Source of the DNA: Banduia mediterranea
GTDB taxonomy: Bacteria; Pseudomonadota; Gammaproteobacteria; Nevskiales; Nevskiaceae
Direction of reading: 5' to 3'
DNA length: 64,000 nucleotides
NCBI RefSeq assembly: GCF_031846245.1
Contig: NZ_JAVRIC010000002.1
Coordinates: 1 to 64,000, forward strand
A program made the position numbers and the translations under genes. Below the pieces are notes generated by a model that was not told where the DNA came from, did no database searches, and saw nothing but the letters and a program-made list of their open reading frames with translations. Positions 14,598 through 23,760 of the stretch are shown here, in pieces. Each line of letters opens with the position of its first letter. Positions within the stretch are counted from its first letter, which is position 1.

Positions 14598-15323
14598 TTA
14601 TTCGTCCGTCGGCTTGCCTGCATGGAATTTGCGGCCGGTGAACATCGCGGAAACGATGCCGCCACCTTCGCGCAGCTCGGTGATGACTACGGCTGCGATG
14701 TGCAGCGCTGCCATCACCAGCAGGGCGTAGAACCCGTAGACGTGGGCCGTCGCGAATGGACTGCGCAAGGCGCGCATGCTCGCGTAGGCTTTCTTGTCAT
14801 ACATCTCGGGCGAGTAGGGCACCAGACCCGAAGGCTCCACGCCGGGCGCAGCGATCCACTGCGCGAACCAGTGTCCGAGCGGCGGATAGTAAATGTCCGT
14901 GCCGGCGAGCAGCAGCCCGGTCAACGCCTGCAGCAAGAGCAGCGCGAGCAGCACGGCCACGCTGATCCGCCCGAGCGGATTGTGTCCGAGGTAGTGCTGC
15001 GGCCGGCCCGCGGCCAGCGAGGCGAGATAGCCGCGCAGGCTGGCGACGTATTGACGCCCTACCGGAAGCACCTGTTGCCAGCGGGCGTAGCGGTTGCCGA
15101 CAAATGCCCACGCGATCCGCCCGCACAGGTTCATCACCAGCGCGTAGCCGATCCAGACGTGCGCGGTCTTGAGCGCAATCTTGCCGGCGTTGCTGACGCC
15201 CAGTGTGCCGCCATTAAGGATCACCAGACCGATGGCGGCCAGCCCAATCACGCACAGGGCATTGATCCAGTGGAACCACCGGGTCGGCGCGTCCCATACC
15301 CGATAGCTTCGCAGTTCGCTCAT
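14598..15323 (-). CDS. Cytochrome b561-like integral membrane protein
   Basis: From ATG 15323 (preceded by AGGGACGG) the product has 241 residues with four or five hydrophobic helices. It has four likely haem-ligand histidines: H18 (RWFHWINAL), H55 (TAHVWIGY), H194 (TAHVYGFY) and H208 (ALHIAAVV). This fits the b-type cytochrome family that includes the Ni/Fe-hydrogenase cytochrome b subunit. Such proteins pass electrons between quinones and a periplasmic c-type cytochrome or enzyme. No partner is next to it: downstream is the transposase element, upstream the divergent efflux operon. Confidence 0.8.
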   Translation of the reverse strand: MSELRSYRVWDAPTRWFHWINALCVIGLAAIGLVILNGGTLGVSNAGKIALKTAHVWIGYALVMNLCGRIAWAFVGNRYARWQQVLPVGRQYVASLRGYLASLAAGRPQHYLGHNPLGRISVAVLLALLLLQALTGLLLAGTDIYYPPLGHWFAQWIAAPGVEPSGLVPYSPEMYDKKAYASMRALRSPFATAHVYGFYALLVMAALHIAAVVITELREGGGIVSAMFTGRKFHAGKPTDE

Positions 15324-15434
15324 TGCGTCCGTCCCTGAAAGGATGCCGCGCACATACTGAAGGATCTGACGGGCAGCGCCTTGATGCGAGTCAATGCACG
15401 GCGTACCAAGGACGGGAAACCTGGAAACCTCATG

Positions 15435-15466
15435 GACAGATTTATCTTCCGTTCAATAAATCTGTC
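15435..15466. promoter_or_regulatory. Perfect 11-bp inverted repeat upstream of export operon
   Basis: GACAGATTTAT, a 10-base spacer, then ATAAATCTGTC, followed by TCCCTTTTT. It sits 129 bp before the start of the export operon and 112 bp before the divergent cytochrome gene. The AT-rich symmetric form resembles TetR-family operators that control efflux pumps; as RNA it could also be a stem. No regulator gene is adjacent. Confidence 0.5.
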
Positions 15467-15594
15467 TCCCTTTTTGCACTGCATCTTGGCGCCTTTGCGC
15501 GAAAAATCCCCTTTCGAGCACGCCGTCCCTGTGTGCCCAAGCGCCAGCCCGGCATAATCGTCGGCATATTCAGGGATGGGGCGCCACTGTCGTC

Positions 15595-16821
15595 ATGAGC
15601 GACAAATCCGAGTTATTGGCTTCACTCAAGATCGACCGTGGCGATCCGCCGTCCAATGACGGCCACTCGCGGGTGTGGATGTGGGGCGTGCTGGCCTTGC
15701 TCCTGATCGCGCTGATCATCGGCGGGACGCTGGTGTTCGGGCGCGACAAGGCGATCGAGGTCCGCAGCGCGGTGGCGCTGGCGGCCTCGTCCGGCGCCGC
15801 AGCCGGATCGGTGCTCGACGCCTCGGGCTATGTCGTGGCGCGCCGTCAAGCCACGGTCTCGGCCAAGATCACCGGCAAGGTCACCAAGGTGCTGATCGAG
15901 GAAGGCCAGCACGTGCAGGCCGGCGAAATCATGGCGGAGCTGGAGGACGCGACCGAGAGCGCCCAGCTCAATCTGTCGCGCGCCCGCCTGGAGGCTTCCC
16001 GCAGCGAGCTGCGCCAGTTGCAGGTGCAGCTCGACGATGCGCAGCGCACGTTGCGGCGCAATCGTGAGCTGGCCGAACGCAAGCTGGTCAGCCAGTCGCT
16101 GCTCGATACCTCGCAGGCCGAAGCGGAGGCGCTGGAGGCGCAGCTCGCCACCGCCCGCGAGAACGTGCGTGTCGCACAGCGTCAGGTCGACGTGAGTCAG
16201 CGCAATCTCGACGAAACCACGGTGCGCGCACCGTTTGCTGGCGTGGTCACGGTCAAGGCGGCGCAGGTGGGCGAAATCGTATCGCCGCTGTCGGCCGGCG
16301 GCGGCTACACTCGCACCGGCATCGGCACGATCGTGGACATGGACTCGCTGGAGATCGAGGTCGATGTCAACGAGAACTTCATCAACCGCGTGCAGTCCGG
16401 TCAGAAAACCACCGCCACCCTCAACGCCTATCCGGAATGGAAGATTCCGGCCCGCGTGATCGCGGTGATTCCGACGGCAGACCGCAGCAAGGCAACCATC
16501 AAGGTCCGCGTCGAGATTCTCGAAAAGGACGCGCGGATCCTTCCGGAAATGGGCGTGCGGGTGGCATTTCTCGGCGAGGAGCAGCCCCAGGGTGAAAAGC
16601 TCGAAGGCGTTTTGGTCGACGCGGCGGCCATCAAGAACGACGGCGGCGCCAAGGTGGTCTATTTGATTCGCGGCGACAGCGTGGAACGACGCGCCGTCAC
16701 CACCGGCATCAAGCGCGGCGAACGGGTGCAGGTCACCGCCGGCCTGAGCCCGGGCAATCGCGTGGCCCTGGGGCCGCTCGATCAACTCAGCGATGGCAGC
16801 ACGATCCGGATTGGCGAATAG
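15595..16821 (+). CDS. MacA/HlyD-like periplasmic adaptor subunit
   Basis: Protein of 408 residues with a cytoplasmic N-terminus, one membrane helix at about 30-48 (VLALLLIALIIGGTLVF) and the adaptor layout. That layout is lipoyl half (ASGYVVARRQATVSAKITGKV), long coiled hairpin (about 120-210), second lipoyl half (VRAPFAGVVTVKAAQVGE) and beta-barrel/membrane-proximal domains. It would link an inner-membrane ABC exporter to an outer-membrane channel. It is followed by an ATPase and two FtsX-like permeases, the set found in MacAB-type systems. The substrate cannot be told. Confidence 0.85.
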   Translation: MSDKSELLASLKIDRGDPPSNDGHSRVWMWGVLALLLIALIIGGTLVFGRDKAIEVRSAVALAASSGAAAGSVLDASGYVVARRQATVSAKITGKVTKVLIEEGQHVQAGEIMAELEDATESAQLNLSRARLEASRSELRQLQVQLDDAQRTLRRNRELAERKLVSQSLLDTSQAEAEALEAQLATARENVRVAQRQVDVSQRNLDETTVRAPFAGVVTVKAAQVGEIVSPLSAGGGYTRTGIGTIVDMDSLEIEVDVNENFINRVQSGQKTTATLNAYPEWKIPARVIAVIPTADRSKATIKVRVEILEKDARILPEMGVRVAFLGEEQPQGEKLEGVLVDAAAIKNDGGAKVVYLIRGDSVERRAVTTGIKRGERVQVTAGLSPGNRVALGPLDQLSDGSTIRIGE

Positions 16822-16894
16822 TCATCAATCGAGGCTATCGTTTCGCGATTCGGCAGCGTTTTTGAACAGCGGCACCCTTGGAAGGGGCACATCG

Positions 16895-17581
16895 ATGAAC
16901 AGCACTCTGGTCAGCCTGAGCGGCGTTACCAAGTCCTATACGCGTGGCAAGGAAACGGTACAGGTGCTCGAAGCCCTGGATCTGGAGATCGCGCGCGGCG
17001 ACTTTCTGGCGCTGATGGGGCCCAGCGGCTCCGGAAAAACCACCCTGCTGAACCTGATCGGAGGGCTCGACCAGCCGAGCGCCGGCTCGATCGCCGTGGA
17101 CGGGCAACGCATCGATCAGCTGTCGTCCTCGAAACTGGCCGCCTGGCGCGCACATCACGTCGGCTTCGTGTTCCAGTTCTACAATCTGCTACCGGTGCTC
17201 AACGCGCAGCGCAACGTGGAGCTGCCACTGCTGCTGACCAAGCTTTCCGCGAGCCAGCGCAAGAAGAACGCCGAAGTCGCGCTGGACATCGTCGGCCTCA
17301 AGGATCGCGCAAAACACAAGCCGAACGAGCTTTCGGGTGGTCAGGCGCAGCGGGTGGCGATTGCCCGCGCCTTGGTGGCCGACCCCACCCTGCTGGTCTG
17401 CGACGAACCCACCGGTGATCTCGACCGCAAGACCGCCGACGAGATCCTGACGCTGTTGCAGGAACTCAATCGCACGCACGGCAAGACCATCATCATGGTC
17501 ACGCATGACCCCAAGGCAGCCGAGTACGCGACGCACACGCTGCATCTGGACAAGGGCCGGCTGGTCACGGAAGCGGCGTGA
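16895..17581 (+). CDS. ABC transporter ATPase (MacB/LolD type)
   Basis: Product of 228 residues from ATG 16895 (AAGGGGCAC ribosome site). Walker A GPSGSGKT at 42-49, Q-loop VFQFYNLLP at 92-100, signature LSGGQ at 146-150, Walker B LLVCDEPTGDLD at 166-177, and switch histidine in MVTHD. The FQxxNLLP and EPTGDLD blocks are typical of the MacB/LolD group, which powers mechanotransmission-type export. The stop overlaps the next gene's ATG (TGATG). It energises the two permeases that follow. Confidence 0.9.
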   Translation: MNSTLVSLSGVTKSYTRGKETVQVLEALDLEIARGDFLALMGPSGSGKTTLLNLIGGLDQPSAGSIAVDGQRIDQLSSSKLAAWRAHHVGFVFQFYNLLPVLNAQRNVELPLLLTKLSASQRKKNAEVALDIVGLKDRAKHKPNELSGGQAQRVAIARALVADPTLLVCDEPTGDLDRKTADEILTLLQELNRTHGKTIIMVTHDPKAAEYATHTLHLDKGRLVTEAA

Positions 17582-18729
17582 TGAAGTACTTTCCGCTGAT
17601 CTGGGCAACGCTGTGGCGCAAGAAGGCGCGCACCCTGCTGACCCTGTTGTCGATCATCATCGCGTTCTTCCTGTTCGGCATGCTCCAGGGCGTCAACAGT
17701 GCCATCAATCACAGCGTGGAACTGGCCAATGTCGACCGCTTGATCTCGATCAACCGGGTGTCGCTGACCGAACCGCTGCCGATGTCCTACCTCTCGCAGA
17801 TCAAGTCGGTGCCGGGGGTGGAGGCGGTGGCGTACTCATCGTGGTTCGGCTCGTATTACCAGGAACCCAAGCAGTTCGTGTTCGGCTCACCCGTCGACGC
17901 AGAGCTGTACTTTCCGATCGTCCCCGAGGTGAAGATTTCCGAGGAGGCGATCGAAAAACTCCAGCGGACGCGCACCGGCGCCGTGGTCGGCATTCCACTG
18001 ATGGAGAAGTACGGCTGGGGCGTGGGCGATCGCATCCCGATCCAGTCCACGATCTGGACCAAGGCCGAAGACGGGACCTCCAACTGGGAGTTCGACATCG
18101 TCGGCACCTACGACGTGCCCGAGAACCCCAACCAGGCCAACGGCTTCTACTTCAACTACGAATACTTCGAGGAAGCCCGCGCCTTCACCAAGGGCACGGT
18201 CGGCTGGTATTTCCTCAAGCTCAGCGATCCGTCCCGCGCCGCCGAAGTGGCCAAGGCCATCGATGCGCGCTTCGCCAACTCCTCGGCGGAGACCAAGACC
18301 CAGAGCGAGAAGGAATTCCAGCAGTCGTTCATCAAGCAGTTCGGCGACATCAATTTCATTGTCAACGCGATTCTCGGTGCGGTGTTCTTCACGCTGCTGT
18401 TCCTCACCGGCAACACCATGATGCAATCCGTGCGCGAGCGCATTCCGGAGCTGGCGGTGCTCAAGACCCTGGGCTTCTCGGACGGTAAGGTCGTGAGCTT
18501 CGTCGTCATCGAGGCGCTGATGCTGTGCCTGTTGGCCGCCTTGATCGGTCTGGGACTGTCGGCGCTGGCCTTTCCGGCGCTCAAGGGTTTCATCGGCGAG
18601 GCCAGCCTGCAACGTGAGGTGATCGTCACCGGCATCAGTGCCGCGATCATGCTGGCGCTGGTTATCGCGCTGATGCCGGCATCGCGGGCACTGCGTCTTT
18701 CCATCGTCGACGCACTGGCCGGTCGTTGA
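17581..18729 (+). CDS. FtsX/MacB-like ABC permease, first subunit
   Basis: Product of 382 residues from ATG 17581. There is a first transmembrane helix at about 18-40 (ARTLLTLLSIIIAFFLFGML) and a large periplasmic domain (about 45-260) with the MacB_PCD pattern (VPGVEAVAYSSWFG). Three C-terminal helices follow at about 265-375, with the conserved RERIPELAVLKTLGFS coupling segment. The ATPase gene ends in its start codon. The two permeases probably form a heterodimer. Confidence 0.85.
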   Translation: MKYFPLIWATLWRKKARTLLTLLSIIIAFFLFGMLQGVNSAINHSVELANVDRLISINRVSLTEPLPMSYLSQIKSVPGVEAVAYSSWFGSYYQEPKQFVFGSPVDAELYFPIVPEVKISEEAIEKLQRTRTGAVVGIPLMEKYGWGVGDRIPIQSTIWTKAEDGTSNWEFDIVGTYDVPENPNQANGFYFNYEYFEEARAFTKGTVGWYFLKLSDPSRAAEVAKAIDARFANSSAETKTQSEKEFQQSFIKQFGDINFIVNAILGAVFFTLLFLTGNTMMQSVRERIPELAVLKTLGFSDGKVVSFVVIEALMLCLLAALIGLGLSALAFPALKGFIGEASLQREVIVTGISAAIMLALVIALMPASRALRLSIVDALAGR

Positions 18730-18739
18730 GGAATACCGC

Positions 18740-19915
18740 ATGAAACAGACGCTAGCCGTAACCCTGATGAACCTGCGCGCGATTCCGCAGCGCCTCGGCA
18801 CCTCGCTGGTCATCGTCATTGGTATCGCCGGCGTGGTCGCCGTACTGGTGTCGGTGCTGGCGATGGCCGTGGGCTTTCACAAGACGGTGAGCAACACCGG
18901 CCGCGCGGACCGTGCTCTGGTCCTGCGCGGCGGATCGCAGGCCGAAATCAACAGCAGCCTCGCACGCGAAGACGTACAGACCGTGCTCGACGCGCCCGGC
19001 ATCCGCCGCAACGCCGACGGCAAGCCGATCGGCTGCGGCGAGGCCGTCACCATCATCAGCATGAAGACCATTGCCGACGATTCCGACGCCAATGTCACGC
19101 TGCGCGGCACTTGCGACAAGCTGCAGGCGCTGCGGCCGGAACTGGAGATCGTGGCGGGCCGCATGTTCGAACCGGCGGTGCGCGAACTGATCGCCGGCGC
19201 CTCCGCCGCCAAGCAGTTCAAGAATTTGCAGATCGGCGATGAAATCGCATTTCGGGATTCCTCGTGGACCGTGGTCGGCCACTTCACCACCGGCGGTGAC
19301 AGTCACGAATCGGAATTGCTCGGCGACATCGAAACGGTGCTTTCAGCCTATCGGCGCAACGGCTATCAATCGCTCACGGCGCTGCTCGAATCGCCGGACA
19401 GCTTCGCCGGCTTCAAGGATTCTTTGACGACCAACCCCACGCTCAAGGTCGACGTGCGCACCGAGCCGGAATACTACGCCGAGCAGTCCGAACAGCTGAC
19501 CCAGCTCCTGAATTTTCTCGCCTATTTCGTCGGCGGCATCATGGCGGTCGGCGCGATGTTCGGTGCGCTCAACACCATGTACTCGGCGGTGTCGTCGCGT
19601 TCCGTGGAAATCGCCACGCTGCGTTCGATCGGCTTTTCGGCCATGCCGGTGGTCGTATCCGTGATCGTGGAGGCGATCATGCTGTCGCTGATCGGCGGGC
19701 TGATCGGCTCCGCGCTCGCCTGGTTGTTCTTCAACGGCAACGCCGTTTCAACCCTGGGCGGCGGCTTCAGCCAAGTGGTGTTCGAACTGACTGTCAGTCC
19801 CGGCCTGATCGCGACCGGCATCATCTGGGCCTGCGTCATCGGCTTGATTGGCGGACTGTTTCCGTCGATCCGCGCGGCGCGCCTGCCGATCGTCGACGCG
19901 CTGCGGGCCAACTGA
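18740..19915 (+). CDS. FtsX/MacB-like ABC permease, second subunit
   Basis: Protein of 391 residues with the same four-helix layout: helix at about 22-45 (SLVIVIGIAGVVAVLVSVLA), a periplasmic domain (about 50-260) and three helices at about 265-380. The ALNTMYSAVSSRSVEIATLRSIGFS coupling region is present. It begins 10 bp after the first permease and its stop overlaps the ATG of the deaminase gene (TGATG). Paralogous to the first permease but clearly diverged, so a heterodimeric exporter is likely. Confidence 0.85.
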   Translation: MKQTLAVTLMNLRAIPQRLGTSLVIVIGIAGVVAVLVSVLAMAVGFHKTVSNTGRADRALVLRGGSQAEINSSLAREDVQTVLDAPGIRRNADGKPIGCGEAVTIISMKTIADDSDANVTLRGTCDKLQALRPELEIVAGRMFEPAVRELIAGASAAKQFKNLQIGDEIAFRDSSWTVVGHFTTGGDSHESELLGDIETVLSAYRRNGYQSLTALLESPDSFAGFKDSLTTNPTLKVDVRTEPEYYAEQSEQLTQLLNFLAYFVGGIMAVGAMFGALNTMYSAVSSRSVEIATLRSIGFSAMPVVVSVIVEAIMLSLIGGLIGSALAWLFFNGNAVSTLGGGFSQVVFELTVSPGLIATGIIWACVIGLIGGLFPSIRAARLPIVDALRAN

Positions 19916-20355
19916 TGGCCGACGCCTTCATGGCTGCGGCCATCGCCGAGGCGCAGCACGGTCTTGCCGAGGGCGGCATCCCGATCGGCTCGATCATCGT
20001 CCATCGGGGCGAGATCATCGGCCGTGGCCACAACCGCCGAGTGCAACAGGGCAGTGTGGTGCTGCACGGGGAAATGGATGCATTCGAGAATGCCGGACGT
20101 CGCCCTGGCGCGGTGTACCGTGAATGCACGCTCTACACCACGCTGTCACCCTGCGCGATGTGCTCGGGGGCGATCCTGCTGTATGGAATCAGGCATGTCA
20201 TCGTCGGCGAGAATCAATCATTCATGGGCGAAGAGGATCTGCTGCGCAGCCGCGGCGTACAGGTGGATGTGCTGCAGGACGCACAGTGCATCGCATTGAT
20301 GGATCGTTTCATGCACGCCTCGCCGGAACTCTGGAACGAGGATATCGGCGTCTGA
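19915..20355 (+). CDS. Cytosine/nucleoside deaminase
   Basis: Product of 146 residues of the zinc-dependent CMP/dCMP deaminase superfamily: zinc ligand and general acid in H51-G-E53, then SPC80-AMC83. The SPCAMCSGAILLYGI and the C-terminal WNEDIGV (aromatic acidic tail) resemble yeast-type cytosine deaminase more than tRNA adenosine deaminase TadA. It would convert cytosine to uracil for salvage. Its start overlaps the permease stop, so it is co-translated with the export operon, an unexplained pairing. Confidence 0.8.
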   Translation: MADAFMAAAIAEAQHGLAEGGIPIGSIIVHRGEIIGRGHNRRVQQGSVVLHGEMDAFENAGRRPGAVYRECTLYTTLSPCAMCSGAILLYGIRHVIVGENQSFMGEEDLLRSRGVQVDVLQDAQCIALMDRFMHASPELWNEDIGV

Positions 20356-20422
20356 TCGGCCTGATCCGTGCCTGCCGGCCTGCGGGCGCGAGCCGCAGCG
20401 ATCACCACGCGGATAAGGTCTC

Positions 20423-20777
20423 ATGTCCGATCACGTTGCCTCATCGGACACGCCCGGCGGCTTTTCCGGCGTCTCGAAACTGGGACTGTTTTGGCGTCCT
20501 GCTGTTCGCCAGCACCGCCTACTTCCTGTTCTGGGCGCTGGGATATACGGAACATCACCGCGGCGCAGCGATATCCATGCGCACAAGGCACTGGAGAACT
20601 GGGTGCCAATGATCGCCGCGCTGGACGCGACGATCATTTCCTTGATGCTGCTGCGCGGTGCTCGGCATCGGTCTGGTCAACCGCCAGACCAACTGGGGCC
20701 TGATGAAGCCGATCACGCTGCCGACGGCCGGCATCCTCAGCGCCGTGGCCTTCGTGATCCTGCGCAACGCGTTCTGA
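20423..20777 (+). pseudogene. Small membrane protein gene with three frameshifts
   Basis: A start with AAGG upstream opens MSDHVASSDTPGGFSG. A coherent protein continues only by changing frame three times: FGVLLFASTAYFLFWALGY, then HKALENWVPMIAALDATIISL, then [20 protein letters not shown] and [15 protein letters not shown] with a stop at 20775-20777. The first shift is at a T4 run near 20490. The intact ancestor would be a protein of about 115 residues with three membrane helices, which I do not recognise. It is either a decayed gene or a cluster of sequencing errors. Confidence 0.6.
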
Positions 20778-20808
20778 GCCGGCATTCAGCGACATCCGAT
20801 GTCCGGCC

Positions 20809-22074
20809 CTAGAACGCTCCGGCGAAGAACCGCACTTGGTCTCCGCTGACCAGCGGATAGGCCATGCCGACTTCGAACTGCAGATTGACGAACCAGGTGA
20901 TCTGCATGCGCAGGCCGACGCCAAGGGAGGCGTAGACGATCTTGTTGCTCGGATAGTCGACATCGCGCAGCGCGCTGCCGGCTTCGAACAAGGTCAGCAG
21001 GCGCAGCCAGTCCCAGTGGATCGGCCGCAGATACTCGACCGAACCGTAATACATGAAGTCCCCTTCGATCACTTCGCGATCGTAGCCCCGCAACATGCCC
21101 GACCCGCCGAGTTCGAAGGCCTTGGGTTCGCGCGACAACGGCCCGGCGTGATACCCGCCCAGGTCAGCGAGAAGATGCAGCGATTGATGCTCGACCTGCC
21201 CAACCTGCATGTAGCGCCGATACTGTGCGTAGTAATCGAGGTAGCTGTAGTCGGACAGCAACTGATCCCAGGAACCGGAGATGTTGGCGAGAAAACGTTC
21301 GCCGGTCAGGCTGTAGATATGGTCGTGGACGTCATTGTACGAAACCTTTCCGATCAGGCCGCTCGCCGAGCCCTCCGGCTCCGGTGCGAATTCACCGCTG
21401 GAGGTCTGACTCTTCCAGAGCAGGCCACCGCCCACTTTCCAGCCCTGCGACGGCGGGCCGTTTTTGTTGAGCGAATGCGTCATCACCACGCTGAAGCCCT
21501 CCTTGTTTTCCTGGTATTCGTCCCCTTCGAGGGTGGTCGAGGTCTGCCTGCTGTGGTTGGCCGAGAACGCCAGCGAATTCCGTGTGCCGCGCAGGAACGG
21601 AATGTTGTAGTCAAAGTGGTAGTTGTAGGAGCTGTCCTTGTCTTCGCGCTGATAGTCCCGGCGCACGGCCAGGGCACTGAGGCTGTGGTTGAGCCCCCAG
21701 ACGTTGTCCCAGCGGATCTGCATGCCCAGTCCGGTGTCGCCGTCCGAGTTGGCCTCGATCCTCGGGATCGGCAGCACGTACCATTTTTCACGCACGGTGA
21801 AGATCACGCGCACACCATCGTCCTGCGCTTCCTGCCGCACGGAGACTTCACGAAACAAACCGAGGTCCTGGATCGCCTGACGGCTGCGGTCGATGCGCTC
21901 GGGATCGGCCGGCTCTCCGACCGCGATCAACAGTTCGCGCTGCATCGTGATCTCGCGCGTCACCGAATTGCCTGCGTAGACGATGGCCTTGATCGGCGGG
22001 TACTCGGTCGCGGTCTGCGCAGATGCCAGCTGGGCCATGGCGAACAGTGGCATCACGCCCAGCCAGAATCTCAT
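20809..22074 (-). CDS. Omp85/BamA-TamA-like outer membrane barrel protein
   Basis: From ATG 22074 the product has 421 residues with a signal peptide (FWLGVMPLFAMAQLASAQ). One POTRA-like domain follows (about 30-105: VYAGNSVTREITMQRELLIAVGE), then a beta-barrel with alternating aromatic strands. The ELGGSGMLRGYDREVIEGD block is the Omp85 RGY/RGF barrel-lumen motif, and the protein ends in FFAGAF. It is shorter than BamA (one POTRA), as in single-POTRA surface-antigen (D15-like) proteins. Start overlaps the folA stop by 4 bases. Substrate unknown. Confidence 0.8.
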   Translation of the reverse strand: MRFWLGVMPLFAMAQLASAQTATEYPPIKAIVYAGNSVTREITMQRELLIAVGEPADPERIDRSRQAIQDLGLFREVSVRQEAQDDGVRVIFTVREKWYVLPIPRIEANSDGDTGLGMQIRWDNVWGLNHSLSALAVRRDYQREDKDSSYNYHFDYNIPFLRGTRNSLAFSANHSRQTSTTLEGDEYQENKEGFSVVMTHSLNKNGPPSQGWKVGGGLLWKSQTSSGEFAPEPEGSASGLIGKVSYNDVHDHIYSLTGERFLANISGSWDQLLSDYSYLDYYAQYRRYMQVGQVEHQSLHLLADLGGYHAGPLSREPKAFELGGSGMLRGYDREVIEGDFMYYGSVEYLRPIHWDWLRLLTLFEAGSALRDVDYPSNKIVYASLGVGLRMQITWFVNLQFEVGMAYPLVSGDQVRFFAGAF

Positions 22075-22577
22075 ACGCGCGCCAGCTCCACAAAGCTGTA
22101 GCCGTGATCGTGATGCGCGTCGGCCGGGTGCGTCTGGCGATCCAGCTCGCGCCACTGTCCGCTGTCGAATTCAGGGAAGCGGGTGTCACCTTCGACCTCG
22201 GCGTCCACTTCGGTGAGATACAGGCGCCGCGCAAACGGCAGGGTCTGGCGATAGATTTGCGCGCCGCCGATCACCATCGCCTCGCGCCCATCGAGTGCGG
22301 CTAGCGTATCGTCCAGCCGATTGAACACGCGGGCGCCTTCGGCGACGTAAGCGGGATCACGTGTCAGCACCCAGTTGTCGCGGTTGGGCAGCGGACGTCC
22401 CAGCGACACCCAGGTCTTGCGTCCCATCAGCACGATGCGGCCTTCGGTCAGTCGCTTGAAATGCTTGAGATCGTTGGGCAGCCGCCACGGCAGATCGCCG
22501 TCACGGCCGATCACGCGATGACGATCCATCGCCGCGATCAGGTTCAGGCTGGCCGCTTCTCTGCGCTCATTGGTCAT
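22071..22577 (-). CDS. folA: Dihydrofolate reductase
   Basis: Product of 168 residues from ATG 22577, preceded by GAAGGGG. LNLIAAMDRHRVIGRDGDLPWRLPNDLKHF (active-site LPW and D), GRKTWVSLGRPLPNR, and VIGGAQIYRQTLP (NADPH loop) are diagnostic. It reduces dihydrofolate to tetrahydrofolate, which thymidylate synthase oxidises; thyA lies upstream in the same orientation. The C-terminal end overlaps the Omp85-like gene, so the two share a transcript. Confidence 0.95.
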   Translation of the reverse strand: MTNERREAASLNLIAAMDRHRVIGRDGDLPWRLPNDLKHFKRLTEGRIVLMGRKTWVSLGRPLPNRDNWVLTRDPAYVAEGARVFNRLDDTLAALDGREAMVIGGAQIYRQTLPFARRLYLTEVDAEVEGDTRFPEFDSGQWRELDRQTHPADAHHDHGYSFVELARV

Positions 22578-22838
22578 CGCCGCATCATCCCCTTCTGGAA
22601 TCACCCGCAAGATTCAGCCTGTAGTCAAAACAACGGAGAGCCTGCCTCCAATCCCAGCCGTTCGGACCCGCCTCGAGTCAAACAGCGCTGACTGGCTGAA
22701 CGCGCACCGCCTCGCGCTCAATAACCGTGTGGCGCTCGTGCCCTAACCCACCCTCTAATGCGACTGGAGCGTCCGGGATTGTGCTTTTGCGCTTGCGGAC
22801 TCAGGCTGAACGTGGCGCCACTGCGCTGCCCCCCGCCC

Positions 22839-23729
22839 CTAAACTGCGACCTCAGCTGAAATTGGGGGATGCGGGTCGTAGTCGACCAGGTCGATATCCT
22901 CGATGCGATAGTCGAACAGGCTGGTCACGCCCGGCCGGATTTTGAGTGAGGGGAAGATCCTCGGCTGACGTTCGAGCTGGGTGCGCGCCTGCTCCAGATG
23001 ATTGCTGTACAGGTGCACGTCCAGCCCATACCAGACGATCTCGCCCACCCGATAGCCCGATTGTTCCGCCAGCAGATGCGTCACCAGCGCCAGATTGGCA
23101 ATGTTGAACGGCAGGCCCAGCAGACTGTCCACCGAACGCTGGATGCAGGCGCCAGACAGGCGGCCATCGGAACTCACGAAGAACTGATATTGCTTGTGGC
23201 AGGGCGGCAGCGCCATCTGATCGAGTTCCGCGACGTTCCAGGCATCCCAGATGATGCGCCGTGAGGACGGATTCTCCTTGAGCAGACGCAGAACCTCGGC
23301 CACCTGATCGATCTCGCCTCCGTCGCTGGTCTTCCAGTGGCGCCATTGCGCGCCGTAGACGGGTCCGAGATCGCCCCAGCGCGCGGCAAAGTCCGCGTCC
23401 GCGACGATGCGCTGCTCGAACTCGGTCTGCGTGAGATTGTCACTGGTCTCCTCGCGATAACGACGCAAGGGCCAGTCGGTCCAGATACGCACGTTCTGCT
23501 GCAGCAGTTCACGGATGTTGCGGCCGCCCGAAAGCATCCACAGCATTTCCTTGAAGGCAGTTTTCCAGTACACGCGCTTGGTCGTGAATACCGGAAAGCC
23601 CCGCGCCAGATCGAAGCGCATTTCATAACCGAACAGGGCTCGGGTGCCGACGCCGGTACGGTCCAGGCGAAGATCGCCACCCGCGATCAATCGCCTCAAA
23701 AGTTCAAGATATTGCTGTTCGGGATGCAT
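22839..23729 (-). CDS. thyA: Thymidylate synthase
   Basis: Product of 296 residues. DRTGVGTRALFGYEMRFDL, the catalytic cysteine in ALPPCHKQYQFF, the RSVDSLLGLPFNIA dUMP-binding block and the C-terminal HPPISAEVAV fit ThyA. It makes dTMP from dUMP with methylene-THF. It lies between lgt and folA on the minus strand, a common gammaproteobacterial grouping. The 261-bp gap to folA holds no feature I can identify. Confidence 0.95.
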   Translation of the reverse strand: MHPEQQYLELLRRLIAGGDLRLDRTGVGTRALFGYEMRFDLARGFPVFTTKRVYWKTAFKEMLWMLSGGRNIRELLQQNVRIWTDWPLRRYREETSDNLTQTEFEQRIVADADFAARWGDLGPVYGAQWRHWKTSDGGEIDQVAEVLRLLKENPSSRRIIWDAWNVAELDQMALPPCHKQYQFFVSSDGRLSGACIQRSVDSLLGLPFNIANLALVTHLLAEQSGYRVGEIVWYGLDVHLYSNHLEQARTQLERQPRIFPSLKIRPGVTSLFDYRIEDIDLVDYDPHPPISAEVAV

Positions 23730-23760
23730 GGCCGTGACCGATAGGCGGGAAACTGAACGC

